Shown piece by piece: positions 26,564 to 34,396 of a stretch of 64,000 nucleotides of DNA. Each line of letters starts with the position of its first letter. Position 1 is the first letter of the stretch. The position numbers and the translations under genes are program-made. The DNA is from Streptomyces sp. NBC_00341. Its GTDB lineage: Bacteria > Actinomycetota > Actinomycetes > Streptomycetales > Streptomycetaceae. A model generated the notes under the pieces. The model saw only the letters and a program-made list of their open reading frames with translations. It was not told the DNA's origin and did not search any database. The DNA is taken from assembly GCF_041435055.1 (NCBI RefSeq), contig NZ_CP108002.1, forward strand, positions 496,001 to 560,000. The letters are read 5' to 3'.

Positions 26564-27272
26564 ACCACTTGACCAGGAACGCCACCAGGAACAGCGCGTG
26601 CACGGCGGCGAGCACGGCATAGCCGATCCGGAACACCGTCTCGTCACCGAGCAGCAGGAACACCAGGCAGAACACCCCGTAGTCGGCCGGCAGCAGTGCC
26701 GCGGCCCGCAGCCGGGAGACCGCCCGCGGTGGTCCGGCGCCGCCGTCCGGCGCCGGACGGCCCGCGGCGGCCGCCTTCCCGAGCTGTTCCCGCAGCAGCC
26801 CCGCGCAGAAGGTCAGCACGGCCACGAACAGGAAGCCGAGCGGCAGCAGCAGCCAGCCGTCGGACGGCAGGGCGAAGAAGCGGTGGAACGAGATCAGTAC
26901 GGCGGTGTGGACGAGGATCATCTTGGCGCAGTCGACGACGTGGTCGAGCCATTCGCCGTCGGGGCCTCCCCGGCCGGTGAGCCGGGCGAGCTGCCCGTCC
27001 GCCGAGTCCAGCGCGAACCCCACGGCGAGCCCCAGGTAGACCAGCACGGCCAGCGCCCACGTGGGCCTGGCCAACGCCACGGACGCGACGGCGGCGAAGG
27101 TGAACAGCGCGCTCACCGAAGTGACTTGATTGGGCGTCATACCCAGCCGGAACGCGCCGGCCGCGAAGATCCGCCCGGCCGGCCGGTTCACGTACCGCGA
27201 GTAGAGCGACACCCCTTTGGCCGATTTCTGCGCCCCGCGCAGTTCACGCAGCACCGTTCCCGTGCTTTCCAT
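26532..27272 (-). CDS. CDP-alcohol phosphatidyltransferase family protein
   Basis: 246 residues, six or so membrane helices. The family motif DG-x2-AR-x8-G-x3-D-x3-D is present as DSADGQLARLTGRG...GEWLDHVVD, where four Asp bind the metals. It transfers a phosphoalcohol from a CDP donor to an acceptor alcohol at the membrane. Because the gene converges with and overlaps the cytidylyltransferase gene, the donor may be that enzyme's product. The start is the ATG at 27272, with a G-rich Shine-Dalgarno. Phospholipid synthesis is the alternative, but the EPS setting favours a polymer substituent. Confidence 0.88.
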   Translation of the reverse strand: MESTGTVLRELRGAQKSAKGVSLYSRYVNRPAGRIFAAGAFRLGMTPNQVTSVSALFTFAAVASVALARPTWALAVLVYLGLAVGFALDSADGQLARLTGRGGPDGEWLDHVVDCAKMILVHTAVLISFHRFFALPSDGWLLLPLGFLFVAVLTFCAGLLREQLGKAAAAGRPAPDGGAGPPRAVSRLRAAALLPADYGVFCLVFLLLGDETVFRIGYAVLAAVHALFLVAFLVKWFRELKALRAG

Positions 27273-27300
27273 ACGCCCCCCAGCGTGTCGCCGTTCTCCA

Positions 27301-27337
27301 CGGCTCCGGCGGCGCGTCGACCGCACCGCCGGAGCCG
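27301..27337 (-). terminator. Terminator hairpin after the RNase HI gene
   Basis: CGGCTCCGGCGG pairs perfectly (12 bp) with CCGCCGGAGCCG around a 13-base loop, between the RNase HI stop and the next leftward gene. Confidence 0.7.
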
Positions 27338-27396
27338 CATCATGGCACGTGGAACCCGCCGTGCGGGGCGGTTCCGCGGGTTCGGGCGGAGGCGGT

Positions 27397-28110
27397 TCAG
27401 GCGGAGGCGGTGCGGCACTCCGGGTGGCCCCAGCCCTGGTCGTTCTTGGCGATCGTGTCCTTGGCCGCGTACGGCTTGCCGCAGTGGCAGCGCCCCGCGT
27501 ACCTGGCGCGGATGGTGGCACCGGAACGGGCCGTACCGCTGGTGCTCTTCGCCGGGCTCCTCGTCGCAGTCTTCGCCGTACCGCCGGTAGTCCGGCGCCC
27601 TTCCGAGGCGCGGGCGGCCACGGGCACCGGCAGGTCCGCGGAACCCTGGGAGGTGCCTGCCGCGCGCTGCGCCACGGCCACCTCGCTGGCCGCCTGGTCG
27701 GCCAGGGCGTTCAGCGGGTCGCCGTCCACCTGGTGGGCGGGCACGTAGACGAAGTCCACGGCCCGGCCGGTCAGCAGGGCGTCGATGCGGGCCACGAGGT
27801 CGCGGTTGGCGACGGGTTTGCCGGCCGACGTCTTCCAGCCGTTGCGCTTCCAGCCCCGGAGCCACTTGGTGACGGCGTTCATCGCGTACTGCGAATCCAT
27901 CCGGACCTCGAGCGCCACACCCGGGTCCACGGACTCCAGCAGCTCCTGGAGCGCGGTGAGCTCGGCGACGTTGTTGGTGGCGGTGCCCAGCGGCCCCGCC
28001 TCCCACCGGAACGGCCTGCCCTCGGCGTCGGCCACCACGTACGCCCAGGCCGCGGGCCCCGGATTCCCCTTCGATGCCCCGTCACACGCGGCGATCATGC
28101 GCTCGTTCAT
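27397..28110 (-). CDS. rnhA: Ribonuclease HI with a Cys/His-containing C-terminal tail
   Basis: 237 residues. Residues 5-145 are RNase HI and should cleave RNA in RNA-DNA hybrids: catalytic D10 (ACDGASKGNPG), E50 (TNNVAEL), D72 (VRMDSQYA), D138, and His126 in the flexible loop. A Ser/Thr/Ala-rich linker (about 150-200) leads to a tail with RCHCGKPYAAKD and GHPEC, whose three Cys and one His could bind zinc. The start at 28110 gives MNERMIAACDG; in-frame ATGs at 28122 and 28098 are alternatives. It reads away from the small gene at 28284. Confidence 0.9.
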   Translation of the reverse strand: MNERMIAACDGASKGNPGPAAWAYVVADAEGRPFRWEAGPLGTATNNVAELTALQELLESVDPGVALEVRMDSQYAMNAVTKWLRGWKRNGWKTSAGKPVANRDLVARIDALLTGRAVDFVYVPAHQVDGDPLNALADQAASEVAVAQRAAGTSQGSADLPVPVAARASEGRRTTGGTAKTATRSPAKSTSGTARSGATIRARYAGRCHCGKPYAAKDTIAKNDQGWGHPECRTASA

Positions 28111-28283
28111 ACCCCTGATCATGCCAGCGTCGCGGGCCCGCGAGTCCCGCCGGCGCCTCGACCCGCCCCCGAAACCCATCCCCACCTGGCATCTTCACGG
28201 TACGTAACGCTTCGGGGTGCGACGGTCCCGGAGCGCTGGTTCTCTGAGGGAGCCCGCTCTTCCCTACCGCCCAAGGAGCGACG

Positions 28284-28466
28284 ATGAGCGTTGCAGGAGA
28301 AACCGGCCGAGCCGACCAGATGCGTGAGAAGGCCAGGCACATGACCGAGGCCGCGGAGCGCACCAACGACCCGGAGCAGCGCCGTCGGCTGCAGGAGAAG
28401 GCCCGGAAGCTCCAGGAGCAGAGCGAGCGGCCGGCCGGCCGGGGCGGCAGCGACCTCCCCGTGTAG
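28284..28466 (+). CDS. Small helical protein (DUF6381-like)
   Basis: 60 residues, nearly all charged amphipathic helix (REKARHMTEAAERT, EQRRRLQEKARKLQEQ) with no membrane segment or Cys. AAGGAGCG sits just before ATG 28284, and a clean hairpin follows the stop, so it is a real short transcription unit. It resembles small Streptomyces proteins I associate with DUF6381; that label is from memory. Function is unknown. Confidence 0.7.
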   Translation: MSVAGETGRADQMREKARHMTEAAERTNDPEQRRRLQEKARKLQEQSERPAGRGGSDLPV

Positions 28467-28487
28467 CAGCGCCTCACGTGTTCCGCC

Positions 28488-28527
28488 GGTGGACTGTCAC
28501 TCTTCCATGAGTGGGTGACGGTCCACC
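28488..28527 (+). terminator. Terminator hairpin after the small helical protein
   Basis: GGTGGAC-T-GTCAC pairs with GTGAC-G-GTCCACC (12 pairs plus a T-G wobble), 21 bases after the stop. Confidence 0.7.
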
Positions 28528-28544
28528 GAGCCCTTTCCGGAGCG

Positions 28545-28585
28545 TTTCCGGACGGGCCGTTTCCGGACGGGCCGTTTCCGGACGG
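28545..28585 (+). repeat. 15-base tandem repeat, 2.7 copies
   Basis: The unit TTTCCGGACGGGCCG occurs at 28545-28559 and 28560-28574, then eleven bases of a third copy. It lies about 80 bases before the SDR gene, in the untranslated region. Confidence 0.85.
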
Positions 28586-28665
28586 CGTCCGATCAGCACT
28601 CCCTACGATGGTTCCTCGGCGGGGGCCATCGGGTCCTCGCACGGGAGTACAGGGGCATCCAATTC

Positions 28666-29400
28666 ATGAGCCGTCATCCGGTCACCGTGGTCACCGGCGG
28701 CAGCCGCGGGATCGGCGCGGCCGTCTGTCTGCGTCTGGCGGCCGACGGCCACCACATCGCGCTGGGCCACCGCTCCGACGTGGCAGCCGCCGAGGCCGTG
28801 GCCGAATCCGTACGCAGGACGGGCCGGCGCTGCGTCACGGTACGGATGGACACGACCGACGAATCCGGTGTCGACCAGCTCTTCGAGGCGGCGGCCGACG
28901 GGCTCGGCCCCGTCACCGGACTGGTCAACAACGCGGGCGTCGGCGGCCCGACGGGCCCGCTCGCGGACGCGGAGCCGGCCGGGCTCCGGCGCGCCCTGGA
29001 CGTCAACGTCATCGGGTACCTGCTCTGCGCCCGGCGGGCCGTGCGCGACATGAGCCGCACCGGGGGCGGGGCCATCGTGAACATGTCCTCGGCTGCCGCC
29101 ACCCTCGGCAGCCCCGGCGAGTACGTCCACTACGCCGCCGCCAAGGCCGCGGTGGACACGATGACCGTCGGACTGTCCAAGGAGGTCGCCTCGGCCGGCA
29201 TCCGGGTCAACGCGGTGTCGCCCGGCATCATCCGCACCGAGTTCCACGAGGACCCCGAGCGCCCCGACAAGGCCGCGGCCGGCATCCCGCTGGGCCGGCC
29301 CGGCCGCCCGGACGAGGTCTCCGGAGCCGTCGCCTGGCTGCTCTCGGACGATGCCTCGTACACCACAGGGGCGATCCTGCGGGTGGCGGGCGGACGCTGA
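28666..29400 (+). CDS. SDR-family 3-oxoacyl-ACP reductase-like oxidoreductase
   Basis: 244 residues of the classical short-chain dehydrogenase fold: TGGSRGIGAAV nucleotide loop (NADPH-type Arg after the loop region), LVNNAGVGGPTGP, the catalytic Ser in VNMSSAAAT, YVHYAAAKAAV with the Tyr/Lys pair, and VNAVSPGIIRTEFH. It is close to FabG-like reductases of unknown substrate. The gene stands alone, and the HAD-fold gene starts 22 bases after its stop, so the two are probably co-transcribed. Confidence 0.88.
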   Translation: MSRHPVTVVTGGSRGIGAAVCLRLAADGHHIALGHRSDVAAAEAVAESVRRTGRRCVTVRMDTTDESGVDQLFEAAADGLGPVTGLVNNAGVGGPTGPLADAEPAGLRRALDVNVIGYLLCARRAVRDMSRTGGGAIVNMSSAAATLGSPGEYVHYAAAKAAVDTMTVGLSKEVASAGIRVNAVSPGIIRTEFHEDPERPDKAAAGIPLGRPGRPDEVSGAVAWLLSDDASYTTGAILRVAGGR

Positions 29401-29422
29401 CGTCCGGCGGTACGGTGCGGCG

Positions 29423-29950
29423 GTGACCGGATCCGGCGGGCTTCCGCTGCTCTTCCTCGACGTCGACGGCCCGCTCCTGCCGTTCGGCCCCGCGACCGGG
29501 CCGGGCGGCGTCCACCCGACGTATCCGGCCGGCCCGTTTCCGCCCGGGCCCCGGGCGCACCCGCTGCTCGCCAGGATCGATCCGGGGCTCGGGCCCCGGC
29601 TGGCCGGGCTCGGCTGCGAGCTGGTGTGGGCGACGACGTGGGAACACGAGGCGAACGAGATCGTCGCGCCACGGCTCGGGCTGCCGCCGCTCCCGGTGGT
29701 GCTGTGGCCGGAGCCGTCGGCGCAGGACGAGCGGGACGCGCGGGCGGGTCTGCACTGGAAGACCTGCACACTCGTCGGCCGGGCCGCCGGGCGGGCCTTC
29801 GCGTGGGTCGACGACGAGATCGGTGCGGCGGACCGGAGATGGGTGGCCGCACACCACGACGGGCGGTTCCTGCTCCACCGCGTCGATCCCGGGCGCGGTC
29901 TCGCCGAAACCGATTTCCGGCAGCTCGACGCGTGGCTGCGCACGGTGTGA
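29423..29950 (+). CDS. HAD-fold hydrolase-like protein
   Basis: 175 residues. LLFLDVDGPLLPF is HAD motif I with both Asp; ATTWEHEANEI fits motif II (Thr after the second strand); WKTCTL supplies a Lys in the position of motif III; and FAWVDDEIGAADRRW is motif IV with two acidic residues. So the catalytic set is complete and a phosphatase activity is possible. There is no cap domain beyond a short Pro-rich insert. It has GTG start 29423. It is a common small actinobacterial HAD protein with no assigned substrate. Confidence 0.78.
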   Translation: MTGSGGLPLLFLDVDGPLLPFGPATGPGGVHPTYPAGPFPPGPRAHPLLARIDPGLGPRLAGLGCELVWATTWEHEANEIVAPRLGLPPLPVVLWPEPSAQDERDARAGLHWKTCTLVGRAAGRAFAWVDDEIGAADRRWVAAHHDGRFLLHRVDPGRGLAETDFRQLDAWLRTV

Positions 29951-29977
29951 GGCTGCAGCGGTCGGCCCCGGTCCGGG

Positions 29978-30847
29978 TCACACCGGGGCGGCGCCGCGCA
30001 CCAGGAGCAGTGCCACGTCGGCCGCCGCCACGACCACGGCGGCGGCGAGTGCGGCCTCGCGCCAGTGCCGGCCGAGCACCAGTCCGGCCGGCGCGACCGG
30101 CGCGGCCACCGCCAGGGTCACCGCTCCCCACAGACCCGGCGGTCCGGCCGGACCGAACGCCAGGACCGCGGAGGCCGCCACCAGCGGCACCGGCAGCAGC
30201 AGCCGGGTGCCGGCGGCACCCAGCCGGTGGGGCAGTCCGCACACCCCGTTGCGCAGGTCGTCGTCGATGTCGGGGAGCACATCGCCCAGATGCGCGGCCA
30301 GGCCCAGCAGCGCACCGGCCGTGACGGCCCACCAGGCCGGGCCCGGACTGCCGGGCAGGGTCAGGGCGGCCACCGCGGGCAGGGCGGCGAACCCGATCAC
30401 GTACGGCAGCCAGGACAGGACCGTCGCCTTCAGTCCCAGGTTGTACGCCCAGGCCGCCGCCACCGCGGCCAGGTGCACGGTTCCGGCGAGCGGCCCGCAG
30501 GCCAGCGAGAGCGGAACGCACAGCAGCGCGGCGACGAACGCCGCCGTCCACACCGCCCGGCGGCTCACGGACCCGTCGGCCACCGGCTTGCCGCGACGGC
30601 CGGACGCGGCGTCCCGCCGCGCGTCGAACGCGTCGTTGCACCAGCCCACCGAGAGCTGACCGCTCAGCACCGCTGCGACGAGGAGGGCGCGGCGGACCCC
30701 GTCGAGGCCTACGCCGACGCCGAGCGCGCCGGCCAGCACACTCACCGCGACCACCGGACCCGGGTGGCAGGAGCGGGCGAGTGCCGTCGTACGGCGCGGC
30801 GGCCAGCCGGTCGCGGCGTACACGCGCGGCGGGTCTGGGGTACCCAT
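29978..30847 (-). CDS. UbiA-family prenyltransferase
   Basis: 289 residues, eight or nine membrane helices. The first Asp-rich motif is NDAFDARRDAASGRRGKP (near 72-90) and the second is DVLPDIDDDLRNG (near 190-202), both needed to bind Mg and prenyl diphosphate. It attaches an isoprenoid chain to an aromatic or polyol acceptor in the membrane. It is divergent, across 150 bases, from the type III PKS operon, so the acceptor may be the alkylresorcinol or quinone made there. A housekeeping menaquinone or heme role is less likely given the location. The start at 30847 is the first ATG of the conserved region. Confidence 0.87.
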   Translation of the reverse strand: MGTPDPPRVYAATGWPPRRTTALARSCHPGPVVAVSVLAGALGVGVGLDGVRRALLVAAVLSGQLSVGWCNDAFDARRDAASGRRGKPVADGSVSRRAVWTAAFVAALLCVPLSLACGPLAGTVHLAAVAAAWAYNLGLKATVLSWLPYVIGFAALPAVAALTLPGSPGPAWWAVTAGALLGLAAHLGDVLPDIDDDLRNGVCGLPHRLGAAGTRLLLPVPLVAASAVLAFGPAGPPGLWGAVTLAVAAPVAPAGLVLGRHWREAALAAAVVVAAADVALLLVRGAAPV

Positions 30848-30997
30848 CCGGTGATCGTAGGTACTCCGCGCCGGAGGGACATGACAGCCACACGGGCCGT
30901 TTGCGATGATTCGCCTGCCATGAACGGGTTGTTTGCGGCGTTTTGTCCACCAAGTGGGGCAGGGTTGCGCCATGACGTCTCCGCACCAGGACCCGGG

Positions 30998-32053
30998 ATG
31001 ACCCGGATCGCCGCCGTTCACGGCACCCCGGCTCCGTACCGCCACACCCAGCGCGAGGTCACCGACATGGTGGCCCGCACCTGTCTGCCGCCCGGGGCCG
31101 ACCGGCGGGTGCTGGACCGGCTGCACGAGAACGCCCGGGTGCGCACCCGGAACATGGTGCTGCCCCTGGAGCGGTACGCGGAGCTGGACGGTTTCGGCGA
31201 CGCCAACGACGTGTTCATCGGCGCGGCCGTGGACATGGGCGCCGACGCGCTGCGCGGGGCGCTGCGGACAGCCGGGCTGCGGCCCGGTGATGTGGACCTC
31301 CTGATGTTCACGTCCGTCACCGGGGTGGCCGCCCCCTCTGTCGATGCCCGGCTGGTGGGACGGCTCGGTCTGCGCCCCGATGTGAAGCGGCTCCCGGTAT
31401 TCGGGCTCGGCTGCGTGGCCGGGGCCGCCGGGGTGGCCCGGCTGCACGACTACCTGCTCGGCCACCCCGACGACGTGGCGGTGCTCCTCTCGGTGGAGCT
31501 GTGCTCCCTGACGTTCCAGCGCCACGACGCGTCGACCGCCAACCTGGTGGCGACCGCGCTGTTCGGTGACGGGGCGGCCGCCGTGGTGGCCCTCGGCGCG
31601 GGCCGGGCGTCCGGGACCGGGCCACAGGTGGTGGCGACCCGCAGCCGCATGTATCCGGACACCGAGCACGTGATGGGCTGGGACATCCGCAGCTCCGGCT
31701 TCAAGGTGCTGCTCGATCCGGCCGTCCCCGACGTCGTGCGCCGGTATCTCGCCGACGATGTGGGCGACTTCCTGGCGGAGCACGGGCTCAAGCCGAAGGA
31801 CGTGGCGCACTGGGTGTGCCACCCGGGCGGCCCGAAGGTCCTGGAGGCCGTATCCGAGGTCCTCTCGCTCCCCGACGGCGCTCTCGACGTCACCTGGCGC
31901 TCGCTGGCCGAGGTGGGGAACCTGTCGTCCTCCTCGGTGCTCCACGTGTTGCGGGACACCCTGGAACAGCGGCGGCCGGAGCCGGGGTCGCCGGGGCTGC
32001 TGGTGGCGATGGGACCGGGATTCTGCTGCGAACTGGTGCTGCTGCGCTGGTAG
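30998..32053 (+). CDS. srsA: Type III polyketide synthase (alkylresorcinol synthase-like)
   Basis: 351 residues, chalcone/stilbene-synthase fold. The Cys-His-Asn triad is visible: Cys139 in FGLGCVAGAAG, His275 in VCHPGGPKVLEA and Asn308 in EVGNLSSSSV. It condenses an acyl starter with malonyl-type extenders into a resorcinol or pyrone. Gene order PKS / ICMT-like methyltransferase / FAD hydroxylase is that of the Streptomyces griseus srsABC phenolic-lipid operon, which is why I use these symbols; product length and ring methylation cannot be read from sequence. ATG 30998 follows a weak Shine-Dalgarno. The next gene starts 12 bases after the stop. Confidence 0.88.
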   Translation: MTRIAAVHGTPAPYRHTQREVTDMVARTCLPPGADRRVLDRLHENARVRTRNMVLPLERYAELDGFGDANDVFIGAAVDMGADALRGALRTAGLRPGDVDLLMFTSVTGVAAPSVDARLVGRLGLRPDVKRLPVFGLGCVAGAAGVARLHDYLLGHPDDVAVLLSVELCSLTFQRHDASTANLVATALFGDGAAAVVALGAGRASGTGPQVVATRSRMYPDTEHVMGWDIRSSGFKVLLDPAVPDVVRRYLADDVGDFLAEHGLKPKDVAHWVCHPGGPKVLEAVSEVLSLPDGALDVTWRSLAEVGNLSSSSVLHVLRDTLEQRRPEPGSPGLLVAMGPGFCCELVLLRW

Positions 32054-32065
32054 GTCGGAGGACAC

Positions 32066-32590
32066 ATGATCTGGTATACGGCGCTGGTGCTGGCCGTGGC
32101 GGGCGAACGGCTCGCCGAACTCGTCGTCGCGCTCCGCAACACCCGCTGGGCGCTGGCCCGCGGCGGTGTCGAGACCGGTCGCGCCCACTACCCGGCGATG
32201 GTCGCGCTGCACACGGCCCTGCTGCTGGGCTGTCTCCTGGAAGTCCGGCTGGCGGACCGGCCGTTCGTGCCGCTGCTGGGCTGGGCGATGGTGGCCGTGG
32301 TGGCGGCCGCACAGGGCCTGCGCTGGTGGTGCATCCGTACGCTCGGCCACCGGTGGAACACCCGCGTGATCGTCGTTCCGGGACTGCCGCTGGTGACCGG
32401 CGGGCCGTACCGGCTGCTGCGCCACCCGAACTACGCCGCCGTCGCCGCCGAGGGGCTCGCGCTGCCGCTCGTCCACGGGGCGTGGCTGACCGCGGCGCTC
32501 TTCACCGTGCTCAACGTGGCGCTCATGGCCGTGCGGGTCCGGTGCGAGGAGGCGGCCCTGACCGCGGCGCCCGCGGACGTGACGGCGTGA
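32066..32590 (+). CDS. srsB: ICMT-like membrane methyltransferase
   Basis: 174 residues, four or five helices. The C-terminal half carries the isoprenylcysteine-methyltransferase pattern: GHRWNTRVIV, GGPYRLLRHPNYAAV (the RHPNY signature binding SAM) and a terminal Glu-containing helix (VRCEEAAL). In the srs pathway the counterpart O-methylates the alkylresorcinol. GGAGGACAC lies just before ATG 32066. Its stop overlaps the GTG of the oxygenase gene. Confidence 0.87.
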   Translation: MIWYTALVLAVAGERLAELVVALRNTRWALARGGVETGRAHYPAMVALHTALLLGCLLEVRLADRPFVPLLGWAMVAVVAAAQGLRWWCIRTLGHRWNTRVIVVPGLPLVTGGPYRLLRHPNYAAVAAEGLALPLVHGAWLTAALFTVLNVALMAVRVRCEEAALTAAPADVTA

Positions 32591-33600
32591 TCGACCTGCT
32601 GGTGGCGGGCGGCGGTCCGGCCGGTCTGGCGGCGGCGATCCGGGCGGCCCGGCTGGGCCTGGAGACGGTCGTGGTCGAACCCCGCGCATCCCCCATCGAC
32701 AAGGCCTGCGGCGAGGGCATCATGCCCAGCGGGGTCGCCGCCCTGCGCGCCCTCGGCGTCGAGGTGTCCGGGCACCGGCTGCGCGGCATCCGGTACCTGG
32801 AGGGGGCGCGCAGCGCGGAGGCGGTGTTCCGGGGACGGACGGGGCTCGGCGTGCGGCGGACCGAGCTGCACACCGCCCTGCACGCCCGCGCGGTGGAGCT
32901 CGGCGTCCGGATCGTGCCGGGCAAGCTCGCCGGCGTGACGCAGAGCGATGACCGGGTCAGCGCGGGCGGACTGACGGCCCGTTGGCTGGTCGCGGCCGAC
33001 GGGCTGCACTCGCCGCTCCGCCGCGAACTGGGCCTGGACGGACCTGGCGCGGCGGTACGCCGGTACGGGCAGCGCCGGCACTACCGGATCGCCCCGTGGA
33101 CGGAGTTCGTGGAGGTCCACTGGTCCCGGCGCGGGGAGGCGTACGTGACGCCGCTCGGGGACGGTCTGGTGGGGGTGGCCGTACTCAGCCGGGAACGGCG
33201 CTCCTACGACGAGCATCTGACGGCGTTCCCCCGGCTGGCCGCCGCGCTGTCCGGCCGGGACGCGGGGCCCGTGCGCGGCGCCGGACCGCTGCGCCGGCGG
33301 GCGTTGGACCGGCGGGCCGGCCGGGTCCTGCTGGTCGGCGACGCCGCGGGCTATGTGGACGCGCTGACCGGGGAGGGGGTGGCGCTGGCCCTGGCGACGG
33401 CCGGGGCCGCGGTGGACTCACTGGCCGCCGGCCGGCCGCAGGACTACCCGGCCCGGTGGCGAGGCCTGACCAGACGTCACCGTGTGCTCACCGAAGCCTT
33501 GTTGGCGATGGCGCGGCATCCGGCGACCGCCCGCCTGATCGTCCCGGCCGCATACCGCGCACCAGCCGTCTTCGGCGCGGCCGTGCACGCATTGCAGTAA
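32587..33600 (+). CDS. srsC: FAD-dependent monooxygenase
   Basis: 337 residues, UbiH/geranylgeranyl-reductase-like flavoprotein: DLLVAGGGPAGLAAAIRAARLG dinucleotide site, VVEPR, KACGEGIMPSG, LVAADGLHSPLRR and the FAD-binding VLLVGDAAGYVDALTGEGV. In the srs pathway the third enzyme hydroxylates the methylated resorcinol to a quinone precursor. GTG 32587 shares GTGA with the methyltransferase stop, so the two are coupled. It ends 67 bases before the SAM-methyltransferase gene. Confidence 0.88.
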   Translation: MIDLLVAGGGPAGLAAAIRAARLGLETVVVEPRASPIDKACGEGIMPSGVAALRALGVEVSGHRLRGIRYLEGARSAEAVFRGRTGLGVRRTELHTALHARAVELGVRIVPGKLAGVTQSDDRVSAGGLTARWLVAADGLHSPLRRELGLDGPGAAVRRYGQRRHYRIAPWTEFVEVHWSRRGEAYVTPLGDGLVGVAVLSRERRSYDEHLTAFPRLAAALSGRDAGPVRGAGPLRRRALDRRAGRVLLVGDAAGYVDALTGEGVALALATAGAAVDSLAAGRPQDYPARWRGLTRRHRVLTEALLAMARHPATARLIVPAAYRAPAVFGAAVHALQ

Positions 33601-33667
33601 TCAACGGCGGGCGCGAATACTGTCGTGACGGGGGCCGGTGACATGGCCCGGGAGAGAGTGGACCGTA

Positions 33668-34303
33668 ATGGATTCAGGTCAACAGCCCACTGCCGCTGCC
33701 TCACTGTTCGACGCCATCGGCGCCGAGTACGAGCAGGCGTTCGCCGGATCGGCCGCGCACCGAGCCTCGCTGGCACTGCTGCTGGAGCGCCTGGCACCGC
33801 ACAGCCGGGTACTGGACGTCGGCAGCGGCACCGGGCGGCCGACCGCGCAGACCCTGACCGACGTGGGCCATGAGGTGCTCGGTGTCGATGTCTCGCCGGT
33901 CATGGTGGACATCGCGTCCCGGCAGGTGCCCCGGGCCGTGTTCCGCTGTGCCGATATCCGCGAGCTGCCTCTGGAGGACGGGAGTTTCGACGCCGCGTGT
34001 GTGTACTTCTCCCTCCTTCAGATGTCGCGCGCCGAGCAGTCGGCGGTGCTGGTCGGGCTCGGGCAGGCGTTGCGGGCCGGCGGCCATCTGGCCGTCGCGA
34101 CGGTCCCGTTGGACCTGGAGAACGTGAGTGGCGAGTTCATGGGGCGGCCGGCGCGGGTGACCAGCTTCGGGCCCGAGGCATTCACGGCGCTGGTGACCGG
34201 GGCCGGATTCACCGTCCTGTCGGAGAGCAGCAGCGTGTTCACGCCGGCCCATCCCGCGGCAGCGCCCGAACCCCACCTGTTCCTGCTCGCCCGGCGGAAC
34301 TGA
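33668..34303 (+). CDS. Class I SAM-dependent methyltransferase
   Basis: 211 residues of the UbiE/Methyltransf_11 type: VLDVGSGTGRPTAQTL (motif I), LGVDVSPVMVDIA (acidic end of strand 2), RCADIRELPLEDGSFD (motif II), then GQALRAGGHLAVATV (post-motif III). The acceptor is unknown; its place after srsABC-like genes makes a phenolic or quinone acceptor reasonable. I chose ATG 33668; GTG 33638 would add ten residues. Confidence 0.87.
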   Translation: MDSGQQPTAAASLFDAIGAEYEQAFAGSAAHRASLALLLERLAPHSRVLDVGSGTGRPTAQTLTDVGHEVLGVDVSPVMVDIASRQVPRAVFRCADIRELPLEDGSFDAACVYFSLLQMSRAEQSAVLVGLGQALRAGGHLAVATVPLDLENVSGEFMGRPARVTSFGPEAFTALVTGAGFTVLSESSSVFTPAHPAAAPEPHLFLLARRN

Positions 34304-34311
34304 CGGCGCTG

Positions 34312-34356
34312 CCTGAGCTGCCTGAGCTGCCTGAGCTGCCTGAGCTGCCTGAGCGA
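34312..34356 (+). repeat. 9-base tandem repeat CCTGAGCTG, five copies
   Basis: Four perfect units (34312-34347) and a fifth ending CGA instead of CTG (34348-34356), nine bases after the methyltransferase stop. A microsatellite-like array in untranslated DNA; its copy number may vary between strains. Confidence 0.9.
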
Positions 34357-34396
34357 GCCTTGATCATCGTCGAGCTTGCTGATTGAGTGGGTCGGC

